A stretch of 64,000 nucleotides of DNA from Acidobacteriota bacterium (GCA_016213775.1 JACQZR010000189.1:1-64000); one strand, 5' to 3'; shown: positions 37,665-45,719, counted from the first letter of the stretch. Made by a program: numbers and translations. Notes: generated by a model not told the origin, from the letters alone.

Positions 37665-38468
37665 ATGGAAATACTCACTCCCGGGGCACATGCCTCTAAT
37701 GCCAAGATTGTGCTCTTTGACTTCGACGGAACCCTCTCCGTCATCCGTTCCGGTTGGGTGGAAACCATGGTTCCGATGATGGTGGAAGTCCTCGCCGAGC
37801 TCAACACAGGCGAAAAGGAAGAGGACCTCACCGAGCTCGTTCGCGAATACGTCGGACGCCTCACCGGCAAGGACACCATCTACCAGATGATCGAGCTCGC
37901 CACCGAGGTGACCAGGCGCGGCGGCACTCCCCTCGATCCTCTCGTCTACAAGCGCCGCTACCTCGACCTCCTCTGGGTCCGTATCAAAGACCGCGTCGAA
38001 TCTCTCGCGGCCGGCAAAGCCAACCCCGAACAGTACCTCGTCCCCGGCGCCCGTGCCCTCCTCGAATCCCTCAAGGAACGCGGTCTCAAGATGTATCTCG
38101 CCAGTGGTACCGATGATGCCGACATGAAGCGCGAGGCCCAGCTCCTCGACGTCGCCCGCTACTTCGACGGCGGATGCCACGGCGCCCTCGACGCCTATAA
38201 GAGCTTCTCCAAAGGCATCCTCGTCCAGCGCATCATCGACTCGGCTGAAGCTCGCGGTGAACAGTTCCTCGCCTTCGGCGACGGCTTCGTCGAAATTGAA
38301 TGCGTCAAGAAAGTCGGCGGTCTCGCCGTCGGTGTCGCCACCGATGAGCCCGAATGCCTCCGCGTCGATGAGTGGAAGCGCAAGCGCCTCGTCGGCGTCG
38401 GCGCCGACTTCATCGTCCCCAACTTCCTCGCCCTGGACCACCTCAATGCAACCCTCTTCCCCAATTGA
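37665..38468 (+). CDS. HAD-superfamily hydrolase (267 aa)
   Basis: Motif I is LFDFDGTLSVIR, with the nucleophile Asp of DFDGT. A helical cap (about 35-120) follows, then motif II in KMYLASGTDDADMKREAQLL and motifs III/IV with the conserved lysine region and AFGDGFVEIECVKKVGG. It is a phosphatase of the phosphoglycolate/beta-phosphoglucomutase type and probably dephosphorylates a sugar phosphate. It starts a co-directional cluster with a deoxyhypusine-synthase-like protein, two sugar kinases and an isomerase. Confidence 0.85.
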   Translation: MEILTPGAHASNAKIVLFDFDGTLSVIRSGWVETMVPMMVEVLAELNTGEKEEDLTELVREYVGRLTGKDTIYQMIELATEVTRRGGTPLDPLVYKRRYLDLLWVRIKDRVESLAAGKANPEQYLVPGARALLESLKERGLKMYLASGTDDADMKREAQLLDVARYFDGGCHGALDAYKSFSKGILVQRIIDSAEARGEQFLAFGDGFVEIECVKKVGGLAVGVATDEPECLRVDEWKRKRLVGVGADFIVPNFLALDHLNATLFPN

Positions 38469-38480
38469 CCGCCCGCATGC

Positions 38481-38602
38481 CGCATCGACACTCATGTCGA
38501 TGCCCTGCAGTTTGTACATTCCGCCGTCGTGTGGGGCGGCCAATCCTGGCCGCGGCTGGCCTTTCAGGCCAGCCATCGCATCGACACTCATGTCGATGCC
38601 CT
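38481..38602. repeat. Direct repeat of 26 bp flanking a dispersed palindromic element
   Basis: A 26-bp sequence (38481-38506 and 38577-38602, containing the inverted repeat CATCGAC/GTCGATG) occurs twice, 96 bp apart. Between the copies, 38531-38575 holds a 45-bp element with the palindromes GGCCAATCCTGGCC and GGCTGGCCTTTCAGGCCAGC plus a final C. The 45-bp element recurs at 51685-51730. It lies directly upstream of the deoxyhypusine-synthase-like gene. Confidence 0.8.
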
Positions 38603-38615
38603 CCGCGTAAACGCT

Positions 38616-39575
38616 ATGCCCTCCCGCTACCCCCAATTCGATCGTGCCCGGCTCTCCGTACTCCCCTTGGCCGAGCGCATCCACGACCTCCCTCTCGCCC
38701 GCTGGATCTCCCTCGACGATCCCACCCCCGAGTTCACCCACCCCCAACTCCCTGAACTCGCCGCCCACATCCAAATCGCCAAAACCAATTCCGCCTCGCG
38801 AATCCTCATGATGGGCGCGCACCTCCTCCGCGCCGGCGTCAACCGTCACATCATCGACCTGATGGAGCGCGGCATCCTCACCCACATCGCCATGAACGGC
38901 GCCGGCGTCATCCACGACTACGAAATTGCCCGCATCGGCGCAACCACTGAAAGCGTCGCCCGCTACATCCGCTCCGGCCAGTTCGGCCTCTGGAACGAAA
39001 CCGGCGAGCTCAATGATTGGATCCGCGACGCCGCCCGCTCCGGCGAGGGTCTCGGCGAAGGCGTCGGCCGCCGCACTCTCGAAACCGGCTGGCCCCACGT
39101 CGATCTCAGTGTTCTCGCCGCCGCCTACCGCTGCTCCGTTCCCGTAACCGTCCACGTCGGCATCGGCTACGACATCCTCCACGAACATCCCAATTGCGAC
39201 GGCGCGGCCCTCGGCGAAGCCAGCTACCGCGACTTCCTCATCTTCGCCAAAACAGTCGAAAACCTCGAAGGCGGCGTCATGCTCAGCTTCGGTTCCGCCA
39301 TCATGGCCCCCGAAGTCTACCTCAAGGCCCTCGCCATGTCGCGCAACGTCGCCCACCAGCACGGCGCAACCATCCGCGACTTCACCACCGCCGTGTTCGA
39401 CCTTGTCCCCATCCGCGGCGACATCCACAAGGAACTCGACAAATCCGACCCCGGCTACTACTTTCGCCCTCACAAAACCATCCTCGTCCGCACCGTCGCC
39501 GATGGCGGGCGCAGCTATTATTTTTGTGGCGACCATCGCGCCACCTTCCCCGCATTGCGCAAAATGGTTCTATGA
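38616..39575 (+). CDS. Deoxyhypusine-synthase-like protein (319 aa)
   Basis: The sequence shows the NAD-binding and active-site layout of the deoxyhypusine synthase family: ASRILMMGAHLLRAGVNRHI, LTHIAMNGAGVIHDYEIARI, VTVHVGIGYDILHEHPNCDG and GSAIMAPEVYLKAL. A C-terminal DPGYYFRPHKTILVR carries a lysine at a position compatible with the catalytic one. Bacteria lack the eIF5A substrate of the eukaryotic enzyme, so the reaction is probably different. The ATG 38616 follows the repeat. Its stop overlaps the PfkB start (ATGA). Its place in a sugar kinase/isomerase operon suggests an NAD-dependent step on a small carbohydrate or amine. Confidence 0.75.
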   Translation: MPSRYPQFDRARLSVLPLAERIHDLPLARWISLDDPTPEFTHPQLPELAAHIQIAKTNSASRILMMGAHLLRAGVNRHIIDLMERGILTHIAMNGAGVIHDYEIARIGATTESVARYIRSGQFGLWNETGELNDWIRDAARSGEGLGEGVGRRTLETGWPHVDLSVLAAAYRCSVPVTVHVGIGYDILHEHPNCDGAALGEASYRDFLIFAKTVENLEGGVMLSFGSAIMAPEVYLKALAMSRNVAHQHGATIRDFTTAVFDLVPIRGDIHKELDKSDPGYYFRPHKTILVRTVADGGRSYYFCGDHRATFPALRKMVL

Positions 39576-40564
39576 CGGTTGCCGAAATCCTCCAGCAGTT
39601 CCCGTCGCGCCGTGCCCTTGTGGCCGGCGACATCTGCCTCGACCGCTGGTGTACCTACGATCCCGATGAGGCTGAGCCCTCTCGTGAAACCGGCATCCCC
39701 CGTACCGCCGTCATCGCCACCGAGACCACTCCCGGCGCCGGCGGCACCGTCGCCAACAACCTCGCGGCCCTCGGCTGCGGTGAGATCGCCGTCCTCGGTG
39801 TCATCGGCAACGATGGCAACGGCTACGAGCTCCGCCAGGCCCTCAAAGCTCGCGGCATCCGCTTGGATCTCCTCATCGAAGCGGACGGCTGGTCCACTTT
39901 CACCTATACAAAACTCCTCAATCGCGAAACCGGCAACGAAGACCTTCCCCGCATCGACTTCATTAACACCCGCCCTCTCCCCGATCTTCCGGAACGCCGC
40001 GTCGCTGCCGAACTCCTCGACGCCGCCCCCGATTTCGACGTCATCCTCGTTTCCGATCAGGCCGAAACCAACGCCGGTGGTGTCGTCACCGCCGCCGTGC
40101 GCGATGCGGTCTCCCAAATCGCCCTCCAGTACCCCGAAAAGGTCGTCTGGGTCGATTCCCGCCTCCGCCCCGAACACTTCCGCTACACCGTCGTCAAGCC
40201 CAATGAGGATGAAGCCGCGGCCGCCTGCCGCCGCGTCTTCGGCGAAGTCGACTACGCCCGCCTCCGCGCGCACACGCAGTCCCCGCTCCTCATCGTCACC
40301 CACGGCAAACGCGGCGCACTACTCCACACGACCGCCGCCGATCCCCAATGGATCGACTCTATCGCCATCGACAACCCCATCGACATCTGCGGTGCAGGCG
40401 ACAGCTTCTCCGCCGGCGCATCGCTCGCCTACTCCGTCACCCGCGACCCCGCCGCCTCCGCCAACATCGGCAACCTCGTCGCCTCCATCACTATCATGAA
40501 GAAGGGGACCGGCACCGCCACCCCCGCGGAAGTCCTGATTGCCTCCGCCCATCCCACGTCATGA
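39572..40564 (+). CDS. PfkB-family sugar kinase, HldE kinase-domain-like (330 aa)
   Basis: A ribokinase-fold kinase: RALVAGDICLDRWCTYDPDE (N-terminal signature of the heptose-7-phosphate kinase group), TPGAGGTVANNLAALG (substrate-binding GG) and DICGAGDSFSAG, with the catalytic Asp. The resemblance to the RfaE/HldE kinase domain, together with the downstream SIS isomerase, suggests a heptose-like or other phosphosugar pathway. It overlaps both neighbours by 4 bp, so the cluster is translationally coupled. Confidence 0.85.
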   Translation: MTVAEILQQFPSRRALVAGDICLDRWCTYDPDEAEPSRETGIPRTAVIATETTPGAGGTVANNLAALGCGEIAVLGVIGNDGNGYELRQALKARGIRLDLLIEADGWSTFTYTKLLNRETGNEDLPRIDFINTRPLPDLPERRVAAELLDAAPDFDVILVSDQAETNAGGVVTAAVRDAVSQIALQYPEKVVWVDSRLRPEHFRYTVVKPNEDEAAAACRRVFGEVDYARLRAHTQSPLLIVTHGKRGALLHTTAADPQWIDSIAIDNPIDICGAGDSFSAGASLAYSVTRDPAASANIGNLVASITIMKKGTGTATPAEVLIASAHPTS

Positions 40565-41418
40565 ACACCCTCGCCATCGACATCGGAGGCACCAAATTCA
40601 CCGTCGCCATCTTCAACGGCGAAACGATGCTCCACCGCGAGTCCCAATCCACAGACCGTGAAGGCGGCCGCGACTGGATGCTCTCCCGCATACAGCAGAT
40701 CGTCTCCACCTGGGCGAGCGAAACACCCATCCACAACTGCGGCATCGGCTTCGGCGGCCCCGTCAATTTCGCCACCCAGCGCGTCACTCTCTCCACTCAC
40801 GTCGGCGGCTGGCAGGATTTCGACCTCACCGGATGGGTCCAATCCACGCTCGGCATCCCCGCTATCATGGACAACGACGCCAACGCCGGCGCGCTCGGCG
40901 AAGCCCTCTACGGCGCTGGCAAGGGCTACACCCCCGTCTTCTATATGACCCTCTCCACCGGCATCGGCGGCGGCATCATCCACGAAGGCCGCATCTGGCG
41001 CGGCGCCGATTCCTACGCCGGCGAAATCGGCCATCTCACCATCCGTCCCGACGGCCCGGATTGCCTCTGCGGCTCCCATGGCTGTTTCGAGCGTATGTGC
41101 TGCGGCCTCTGGCTCGAGAAGGATCACGGCCGCCCCGCCCACCATCTGCTCAACGACCCCGCCTTCGTCAACATCTACGTGGTCGATCTCGCCCTCGGCC
41201 TCAAAGCCTGCATCATGCTCCTCAACCCCGCCCGCATCGTCATCGGCGGCGGCATCGCCAAAGCAGGCGACAAGCTCTTTCTCCCGCTCCGCCGGGAACT
41301 CCGGAATCAAATCACATCCTGGTCGCGCGCCCGCATCGACGTTGTCCCCGCCGCTCTTGGCGACGACTCCATCCTCTACGGCGCCCTGGCGCTGGCCAAT
41401 GAAAGGACTACCCAATGA
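40561..41418 (+). CDS. ROK-family sugar kinase (285 aa)
   Basis: The phosphate loop LAIDIGGTKFTVAIF opens the protein. NDANAGALGEALYGAGKGY holds the catalytic Asp and LSTGIGGGIIHEGRIWRGA follows. The ROK zinc motif is GHLTIRPDGPDCLCGSHGCF, close to the usual CxCGxxGCxE with Phe-Glu. Such proteins phosphorylate hexoses or N-acetyl-hexosamines. It lacks a helix-turn-helix, so it is an enzyme and not a repressor. It overlaps PfkB and the SIS gene by 4 bp each. Confidence 0.88.
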   Translation: MNTLAIDIGGTKFTVAIFNGETMLHRESQSTDREGGRDWMLSRIQQIVSTWASETPIHNCGIGFGGPVNFATQRVTLSTHVGGWQDFDLTGWVQSTLGIPAIMDNDANAGALGEALYGAGKGYTPVFYMTLSTGIGGGIIHEGRIWRGADSYAGEIGHLTIRPDGPDCLCGSHGCFERMCCGLWLEKDHGRPAHHLLNDPAFVNIYVVDLALGLKACIMLLNPARIVIGGGIAKAGDKLFLPLRRELRNQITSWSRARIDVVPAALGDDSILYGALALANERTTQ

Positions 41419-41978
41419 ACTTCCCTCAAACCTACAAACAGGACCTCACCAAGACCATCGACACCATCGACGTCGACAAGGTGCAACAAGCCATCGACAT
41501 GTTCCTCGAAGCCCGTTCGGCTGACAGGCAGGTCTTCGTCTTCGGCAACGGCGGCAGCGCCTCCACCGCCTCCCACTTCGTCTGCGACATGGTGAAAGGC
41601 GCAAGCTTCAACCGCCCCACCCGCTTCCGCATCATGGCCCTGACAGACTCGCTCCCCACCATCACCGCGTATTCCAACGACGTCGCCTACGACGCCATCT
41701 TCCTGGAGCAACTGAAAAACTTCGCCCGCCCCGGCGATCTTGTCATGGGCATCAGCGGTTCCGGCAACTCCCCAAACGTCCTCCGCGCCATGGAGTACGC
41801 CAATTCCATCGGCTGCAACACCATCGCCCTTACTGGCCGTGACGGCGGCAAACTCGCCGGCCTCGGCAAGCTCAACATCCACGTCCCCAACCCGCACATG
41901 GGCCGCATTGAAGACGCCCACATGATCGTCTGCCACATGATCTGCTACTACTTCATGGACACGGAATCAACAAGATAG
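41415..41978 (+). CDS. SIS-domain phosphosugar isomerase, GmhA-like (187 aa)
   Basis: VFVFGNGGSASTASHFVCDM and VMGISGSGNSPNVLRAMEYA are the two phosphate-binding signatures of sedoheptulose-7-phosphate isomerases. HMGRIEDAHMIVCHMICYYF closes the protein. With the PfkB kinase this resembles the first steps of ADP-heptose synthesis. The last residues (DTESTR) are foreign: a 25-bp stretch of the gene end is repeated at 43221-43245, where the frame would read on to DTEK and stop 7 nt before the next operon gene. An insertion has replaced the original tail. Confidence 0.88.
   Translation: MNFPQTYKQDLTKTIDTIDVDKVQQAIDMFLEARSADRQVFVFGNGGSASTASHFVCDMVKGASFNRPTRFRIMALTDSLPTITAYSNDVAYDAIFLEQLKNFARPGDLVMGISGSGNSPNVLRAMEYANSIGCNTIALTGRDGGKLAGLGKLNIHVPNPHMGRIEDAHMIVCHMICYYFMDTESTR
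41938..41962. repeat. Left copy of a 25-bp direct repeat (att-like)
   Basis: The 25 bp that encode the segment before the SIS C-terminus (centre CTACTACTTCATGG) recur exactly at 43221-43245. GAA follows after one differing base in both copies. Confidence 0.85.
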
Positions 41979-42074
41979 CCTTGCAGAGTGTCTATTGCTT
42001 GTTGCAGGCGGTACACCGTTGGCGACAATGGAGTTCGATTGCCATCACAACCGATATTGGTCATACTGGCCATG

Positions 42075-42238
42075 ATGGGAACGGACAAGCCGATACTGAA
42101 CTTCGTAATCGACACTGACTGCTGAAGCGGGTCGATGACTTCAGGTTCAAACACCGCTTTTCCACGCGAGCCGCTGCGGTCAAGTGGCTGCTGGAGTGGG
42201 CGCTGAAGCAGAAGCCGGCACCGGAGAAGGGGGAGTAA
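42075..42238 (+). pseudogene. Ribbon-helix-helix (CopG/Arc-like) protein, one-base frameshift
   Basis: Starting at ATG 42075 the frame reads MGTDKPILNFVID and then stops. Skipping to the next frame at about 42118 continues with LLKRVDDFRFKHRFSTRAAA and VKWLLEWALKQKPAPEKG, the typical end of short RHH antitoxin-like DNA-binding proteins (about 54 residues). A one-base deletion explains the break. It lies inside the inserted segment just upstream of the methyltransferase. Confidence 0.7.
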
Positions 42239-42244
42239 GGTCCC

Positions 42245-43138
42245 GTGAAGCGCATCGTCCAGTTCGCGATCTTCGCTGTTCCATTATTCGCGCTCGTATT
42301 TGGAACGCGTCAGTACAGCATCGCGGCGTATCGCTACCTGGCCGGCAAAACGGGCGGATGTAGTTTCCCACTTTCGATGGAAGCCGCTACGGTGTCTGCG
42401 AAACAAGCCGGTCGCCTGCGGGCTCTTGCTGCCGGTTCGCGGGTCATGAAACGAGAGGGGCAACTCGTTCTTATGAGCACGCCTCGTGGACAATGGTGGA
42501 TCAGCGCCGGCAGTGAACAGGCACTCTACCTTGAACTCGCGGAACAGGAGCGCGACATTTACCGCACCGGCGAATATGTTCAGCCGGGCAACCTTGTGTT
42601 GGATTGCGGCGCTAATATCGGAATCTTCGCTCGAACAGCGATTAACCGTGGCGCCCGGGTGATTGCCATCGAGCCCGTCCCTATAACTCTGGAGGCGCTG
42701 CGGCGGAATTTAAAGGCCGAGACTGAGGACGGAAGGCTCATCATCTACCCAAAAGGCATCTGGGATAAGAACGATGTTCTCCATATGAACCTGGACGAAG
42801 CGAACCATGCGGCCGATAGCTTCATCCGCCCGCGTGGTACCGGAACAACGCTATTGTTGCCCCTGACTACAATCGACGCCATGGTCGAGGAACTTCATTT
42901 GGAGCGGGTGGACTTTATCAAGATGGACATTGAAGGGGCGGAACGAAGGGCGGTCGTCGGAGCGCGGGAGACGATCAGGCGCCATCGGCCGCGGATGGCG
43001 CTCTGCCTGTATCACCTGCGCGACGATCCTGCTGCCATTCACGGTGCTGTCAACCTGATCGACCGTAATTATCAGTCGCGCTGGCAATGCGAACAGACGG
43101 ACGTTGCCATCAACCCCCAAGTCGCATTTTTCTATTGA
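42245..43138 (+). CDS. FkbM-family methyltransferase with N-terminal membrane segment (297 aa)
   Basis: The SAM-binding motif I is NLVLDCGANIGIFARTAINR, followed by VIAIEPVPITLEALRRNL. The FkbM block VDFIKMDIEGAERRAVVGAR contains the conserved DIEG, and a C-terminal PRMALCLYHLRDD follows. The first 20 residues (IVQFAIFAVPLFALVFG) form one membrane segment or signal. It starts with GTG 42245. Codon use is less C-ending than in the flanking operon, consistent with acquisition as part of the insert. The probable role is O-methylation of a surface glycan. Confidence 0.82.
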   Translation: MKRIVQFAIFAVPLFALVFGTRQYSIAAYRYLAGKTGGCSFPLSMEAATVSAKQAGRLRALAAGSRVMKREGQLVLMSTPRGQWWISAGSEQALYLELAEQERDIYRTGEYVQPGNLVLDCGANIGIFARTAINRGARVIAIEPVPITLEALRRNLKAETEDGRLIIYPKGIWDKNDVLHMNLDEANHAADSFIRPRGTGTTLLLPLTTIDAMVEELHLERVDFIKMDIEGAERRAVVGARETIRRHRPRMALCLYHLRDDPAAIHGAVNLIDRNYQSRWQCEQTDVAINPQVAFFY

Positions 43139-43220
43139 GGCGTTGGTATATTCGAATGGCTGCCAAACCACATCAGGCGTAAAATGTTCTCGATGCCCCC
43201 AAGCGAAACCAGCCTAACCG

Positions 43221-43245
43221 TGATCTGCTACTACTTCATGGACAC
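43221..43245. repeat. Right copy of the 25-bp direct repeat, original end of the SIS gene
   Basis: Identical over 25 bp to 41938-41962. Followed by CGAAAAGTAG, it would encode DTEK and a stop. The ATG of the aldo/keto reductase-like gene comes 7 nt later, an operon-like spacing. Confidence 0.85.
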
Positions 43246-43262
43246 CGAAAAGTAGCTCTCCG

Positions 43263-44006
43263 ATGCCGCCCCCCCGGCTCTGTGTCTCGGCCACCTATCG
43301 TCCCGGTGTGCGGACGCTATGCCGCGCACTCGACGAAGGCGTCAACTGCTTCTTCGGCTTCCCCATCGACACGCAGTTCACCGCCTTCGCCCGCTCCCTC
43401 ACCGCGGACCAGCGCGACAGAGTCACGTTGGCCACCGGCGGAGCGAATTGGATCGTCGGCCACGCACCATTCCGCCGCGCCCTCGACAACGCCTTGCGCC
43501 GCCTCCGCACCGATCGCCTCGATATCTTCTTCTACCTCGGCCTCCTCAGCGCCAACCACTTCCCCGCCTCAATTCAGGACGAGCTCCGCACCCTCCGCGC
43601 GACGGGCAAAGTCCGCTCCCTCGGAGTATCCGCGCACGACACCGCCTTCGCCGCCCTGCTAGCCGCGCAAGGATTCCCCGATGTGCTGATGATCCGCTAC
43701 AACGCCGCCCGTCGAGAAGCCGATTCCGTGCTGTTCCCCAACCTGCCGCCCAATCCACCACGCCTCTTCGCCTTCACCGCCACTTACTGGACCCGCCTCC
43801 TCCGCCGTCTCACCGCCGCGCAGTGCTACCGCTTCGTGCTCTCAAACCCCGCGGTCGATACCGTCCTCACCTCACCTCGCAGCGAAGCCGAACTCGTCAC
43901 CACCATCCGAGCCATCGAACAAGGTCCCCTCGACGACGAAGAACTCCAATGGATCCGCCGCACAGGCGACGAGATCCGCGCCGCCTCGCCGTGGTTCCTC
44001 GACTGA
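43263..44006 (+). CDS. Aldo/keto-reductase-like protein (247 aa)
   Basis: Residues show the aldo/keto reductase TIM-barrel pattern: LCRALDEGVNCFFG, then FRRALDNALRRLRTDRLDIF then FYLG, TGKVRSLGVSAHDTAFAALL, and a late VLSNPAVDTVLTSPRSEAEL where NADPH is normally bound. It is shorter than usual (about 280-330) and the canonical D-Y-K-H residues are not all obvious, so activity is uncertain. It was probably the sixth gene of the carbohydrate operon before the 1.3-kb insertion. Confidence 0.72.
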   Translation: MPPPRLCVSATYRPGVRTLCRALDEGVNCFFGFPIDTQFTAFARSLTADQRDRVTLATGGANWIVGHAPFRRALDNALRRLRTDRLDIFFYLGLLSANHFPASIQDELRTLRATGKVRSLGVSAHDTAFAALLAAQGFPDVLMIRYNAARREADSVLFPNLPPNPPRLFAFTATYWTRLLRRLTAAQCYRFVLSNPAVDTVLTSPRSEAELVTTIRAIEQGPLDDEELQWIRRTGDEIRAASPWFLD

Positions 44007-44011
44007 AGGCA

Positions 44012-44077
44012 CTTACGGCTTTCTTACCGTTTCCTTACCGCCCGCTAACACGCCCATTGACGATTCGGCCTTATAGT
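44012..44077 (+). promoter_or_regulatory. Four 11-bp direct repeats and -10 box before a leaderless start
   Basis: CTTAC occurs at 44012, 44023 and 44034, and CTAAC at 44045: an exact 11-bp period. This is the layout of sites for winged-helix response regulators such as PhoB/PhoP. A TATAGT -10 (44072-44077) lies 7 nt before ATG 44085. No -35 consensus is present, so an activator is likely to be needed. Confidence 0.6.
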
Positions 44078-44084
44078 GGGATTC

Positions 44085-45131
44085 ATGAAAACTCTTTTGC
44101 TGCTCGCTGTCTCCGCCGGTTTGGTGCTGGGCCAAACCAGCAATCGCGCGGCCGTGCGCACTACTGGCCAGTTTGAACAGGATGGCTATGTCGTCTATAG
44201 CATCTATGTGGCGAGCGGCCAGGAGGACCTGGAGCAGTTGTCCATCAGCGCCGCGCTTCCCGCCGGTACGCGGTACCTGGAATCGGTGCAAACCCCCTTG
44301 GAAGCGACCTACGAAGGGGTGCGGAGCGACACTGTTTCGTGGAGTGTGGGCAAGCTGGAACGAGACACTGTCATGGGGCCATTCGTCTTTCGTATCAAGC
44401 TCGACGGAACCGTGAGCGAGGTACCTGCCACCATCCAGGCCGCGGTTGGCTATGAACGCCCCGTCCCGGAGCTGGTGGAATCACCCGCCCCCCAGGGGAC
44501 ACTGATTCCGCTGGCGAACACGGGTTCCATCTCCTTTGATCAGCGCGGAACTCTCAACGCGAGCGGAGCGAACGGGCCGGTTCCGGTTGGCGATACGGGC
44601 GTCGTGCTGTTCATCCCGGAGGGAGCCGTGTCGGAGCGGGTCACCCTGACCTTCACCCGTCTCAGCGTCGGCGCGAACAAGCTGCCAACCACCGATCCGC
44701 CGACCTGGTGGTGTTCGTTGTACCAGATCACTTCCGAGCCGCAGGTGCGATTTGCGAAGTCGATCAGCGTCGCACTACCGGCGCGCCGTGCATTGACTCC
44801 AGGAATCGAGACATCGGTTTTCACCACCAATGACCTGGACAACTGGCAAAAGGCCGCAGGGTCCCCTTCGCTGAAGATGCCGGCTGAGCGCTCCATCGGA
44901 TTTGGGACCGGTGGGTTCAGCCAGTTTGGCGGCGGATGCATCTCCCAGTTCGGCTTCACCTCGTGCGGCTTCAGCACAGGATTCGGGTTCGGCGGTTTTG
45001 GCGCGTTTGGCTACGTCGAGCAGGACAATCTGAAAGGCAAGGTAACGGGAAGCACGATTGGTACTTCTGCCATCGGAGCGCTGACTACGCCCCCCAGCAT
45101 CAACACCGTCCTGATTGGGGCGCGTCCGTAA
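44085..45131 (+). CDS. Secreted protein of unknown function (348 aa)
   Basis: A signal peptide (MKTLLLLAVSAGLVLGQ) leads to a first domain resembling conserved repeat/DUF11-like beta-sandwiches (EQLSISAALPAGTRYLESVQ). A second region resembles a ZU5-like fold (GDTGVVLFIPEGAVSERVTL). The C-terminal tail is rich in Gly and Phe (FSQFGGGCISQFGFTSCGF). It is likely a surface or extracellular structural protein. Its promoter carries four 11-bp repeats. Its last 32 bp overlap the end of a convergent Uma2 gene. Confidence 0.6.
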   Translation: MKTLLLLAVSAGLVLGQTSNRAAVRTTGQFEQDGYVVYSIYVASGQEDLEQLSISAALPAGTRYLESVQTPLEATYEGVRSDTVSWSVGKLERDTVMGPFVFRIKLDGTVSEVPATIQAAVGYERPVPELVESPAPQGTLIPLANTGSISFDQRGTLNASGANGPVPVGDTGVVLFIPEGAVSERVTLTFTRLSVGANKLPTTDPPTWWCSLYQITSEPQVRFAKSISVALPARRALTPGIETSVFTTNDLDNWQKAAGSPSLKMPAERSIGFGTGGFSQFGGGCISQFGFTSCGFSTGFGFGGFGAFGYVEQDNLKGKVTGSTIGTSAIGALTTPPSINTVLIGARP

Positions 45132-45699
45132 CGCATCCAGTGTATTCAGGAAACAGCAGCCCTACTTCACACTCAAACCCCGGCAGCAAGGGCGTAGTGA
45201 GAAGGTCCTTCTCGCGCAGAACTGTCTTCCCACCAAAACCACCGGTCCGCAAGGACCGGTACACTTCAATCATCTTGGCTTCCGGATCGGCGATCCAATA
45301 CTCCGAAACGCCGTTCTCGCTGTAAAGAACACGCTTCACGTTCCGATCGCGCTGCTCGTTCCTCGAGCCCTGTGATACTACTTCCACCACCAGCTCCGGC
45401 GCGCCACTCAATTGCACGCTCGCGATGGTGCGCTTGCGTTCATTTGTGTAGAAGACAAGATCGGGGATCACCCCGTTGAACTCATCAAAAATGACTCCAA
45501 TCCCCGCTAGCACTTCTCCTATCTTGTTCGTCTCCAGATACAGGCGCAGCCGGAAGCTCAACTCCATAAGGAAAGACTGATGCAATCTGGATGGTGATGT
45601 CGACACGTGCAACTCCCCGCTGATCACCTCATACCGGTTCCCGTCCTCCGGCATGGATTCGATATCGCTCACCGTCAGCATCAGTTCGCGTGGGCTCAT
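45100..45699 (-). CDS. Uma2-family putative nuclease, copy 1 (199 aa)
   Basis: A PD-(D/E)xK-fold protein: YEVISGELHVSTSPSRLHQS, IGVIFDEFNGVIPDLVFYTN (acidic PD), PELVVEVVSQGSRNEQRDRN and RVLYSENGVSEYWIADPEAK. The biochemical role of this family is unproven. Compared with copy 3 (46908-47465) it ends not at LLFPE but 14 residues later (through YTGCVTDAP), reading into the convergent gene; the ancestral stop seems lost. Promoter TAATAT lies 7 nt before the start, leaderless. Confidence 0.8.
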   Translation of the reverse strand: MSPRELMLTVSDIESMPEDGNRYEVISGELHVSTSPSRLHQSFLMELSFRLRLYLETNKIGEVLAGIGVIFDEFNGVIPDLVFYTNERKRTIASVQLSGAPELVVEVVSQGSRNEQRDRNVKRVLYSENGVSEYWIADPEAKMIEVYRSLRTGGFGGKTVLREKDLLTTPLLPGFECEVGLLFPEYTGCVTDAPQSGRC

Positions 45700-45719
45700 A
45701 GCGACAATATTACCACCGG

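Noticed and set aside
37656-39536. 626-residue minus-strand open frame
   Set aside because: Antisense to the HAD and deoxyhypusine-synthase-like genes, whose motifs are clear; same compositional artefact.
39017-39571. Upstream extension of the PfkB open frame
   Set aside because: Arg/Pro-rich translation overlapping the deoxyhypusine-synthase-like gene; the kinase motif begins after ATG 39572.
43263-44176. Alternative frame rich in Arg/Pro/His at 43319-44176
   Set aside because: Shadow of the aldo/keto-reductase-like gene; no motif and no start signal.
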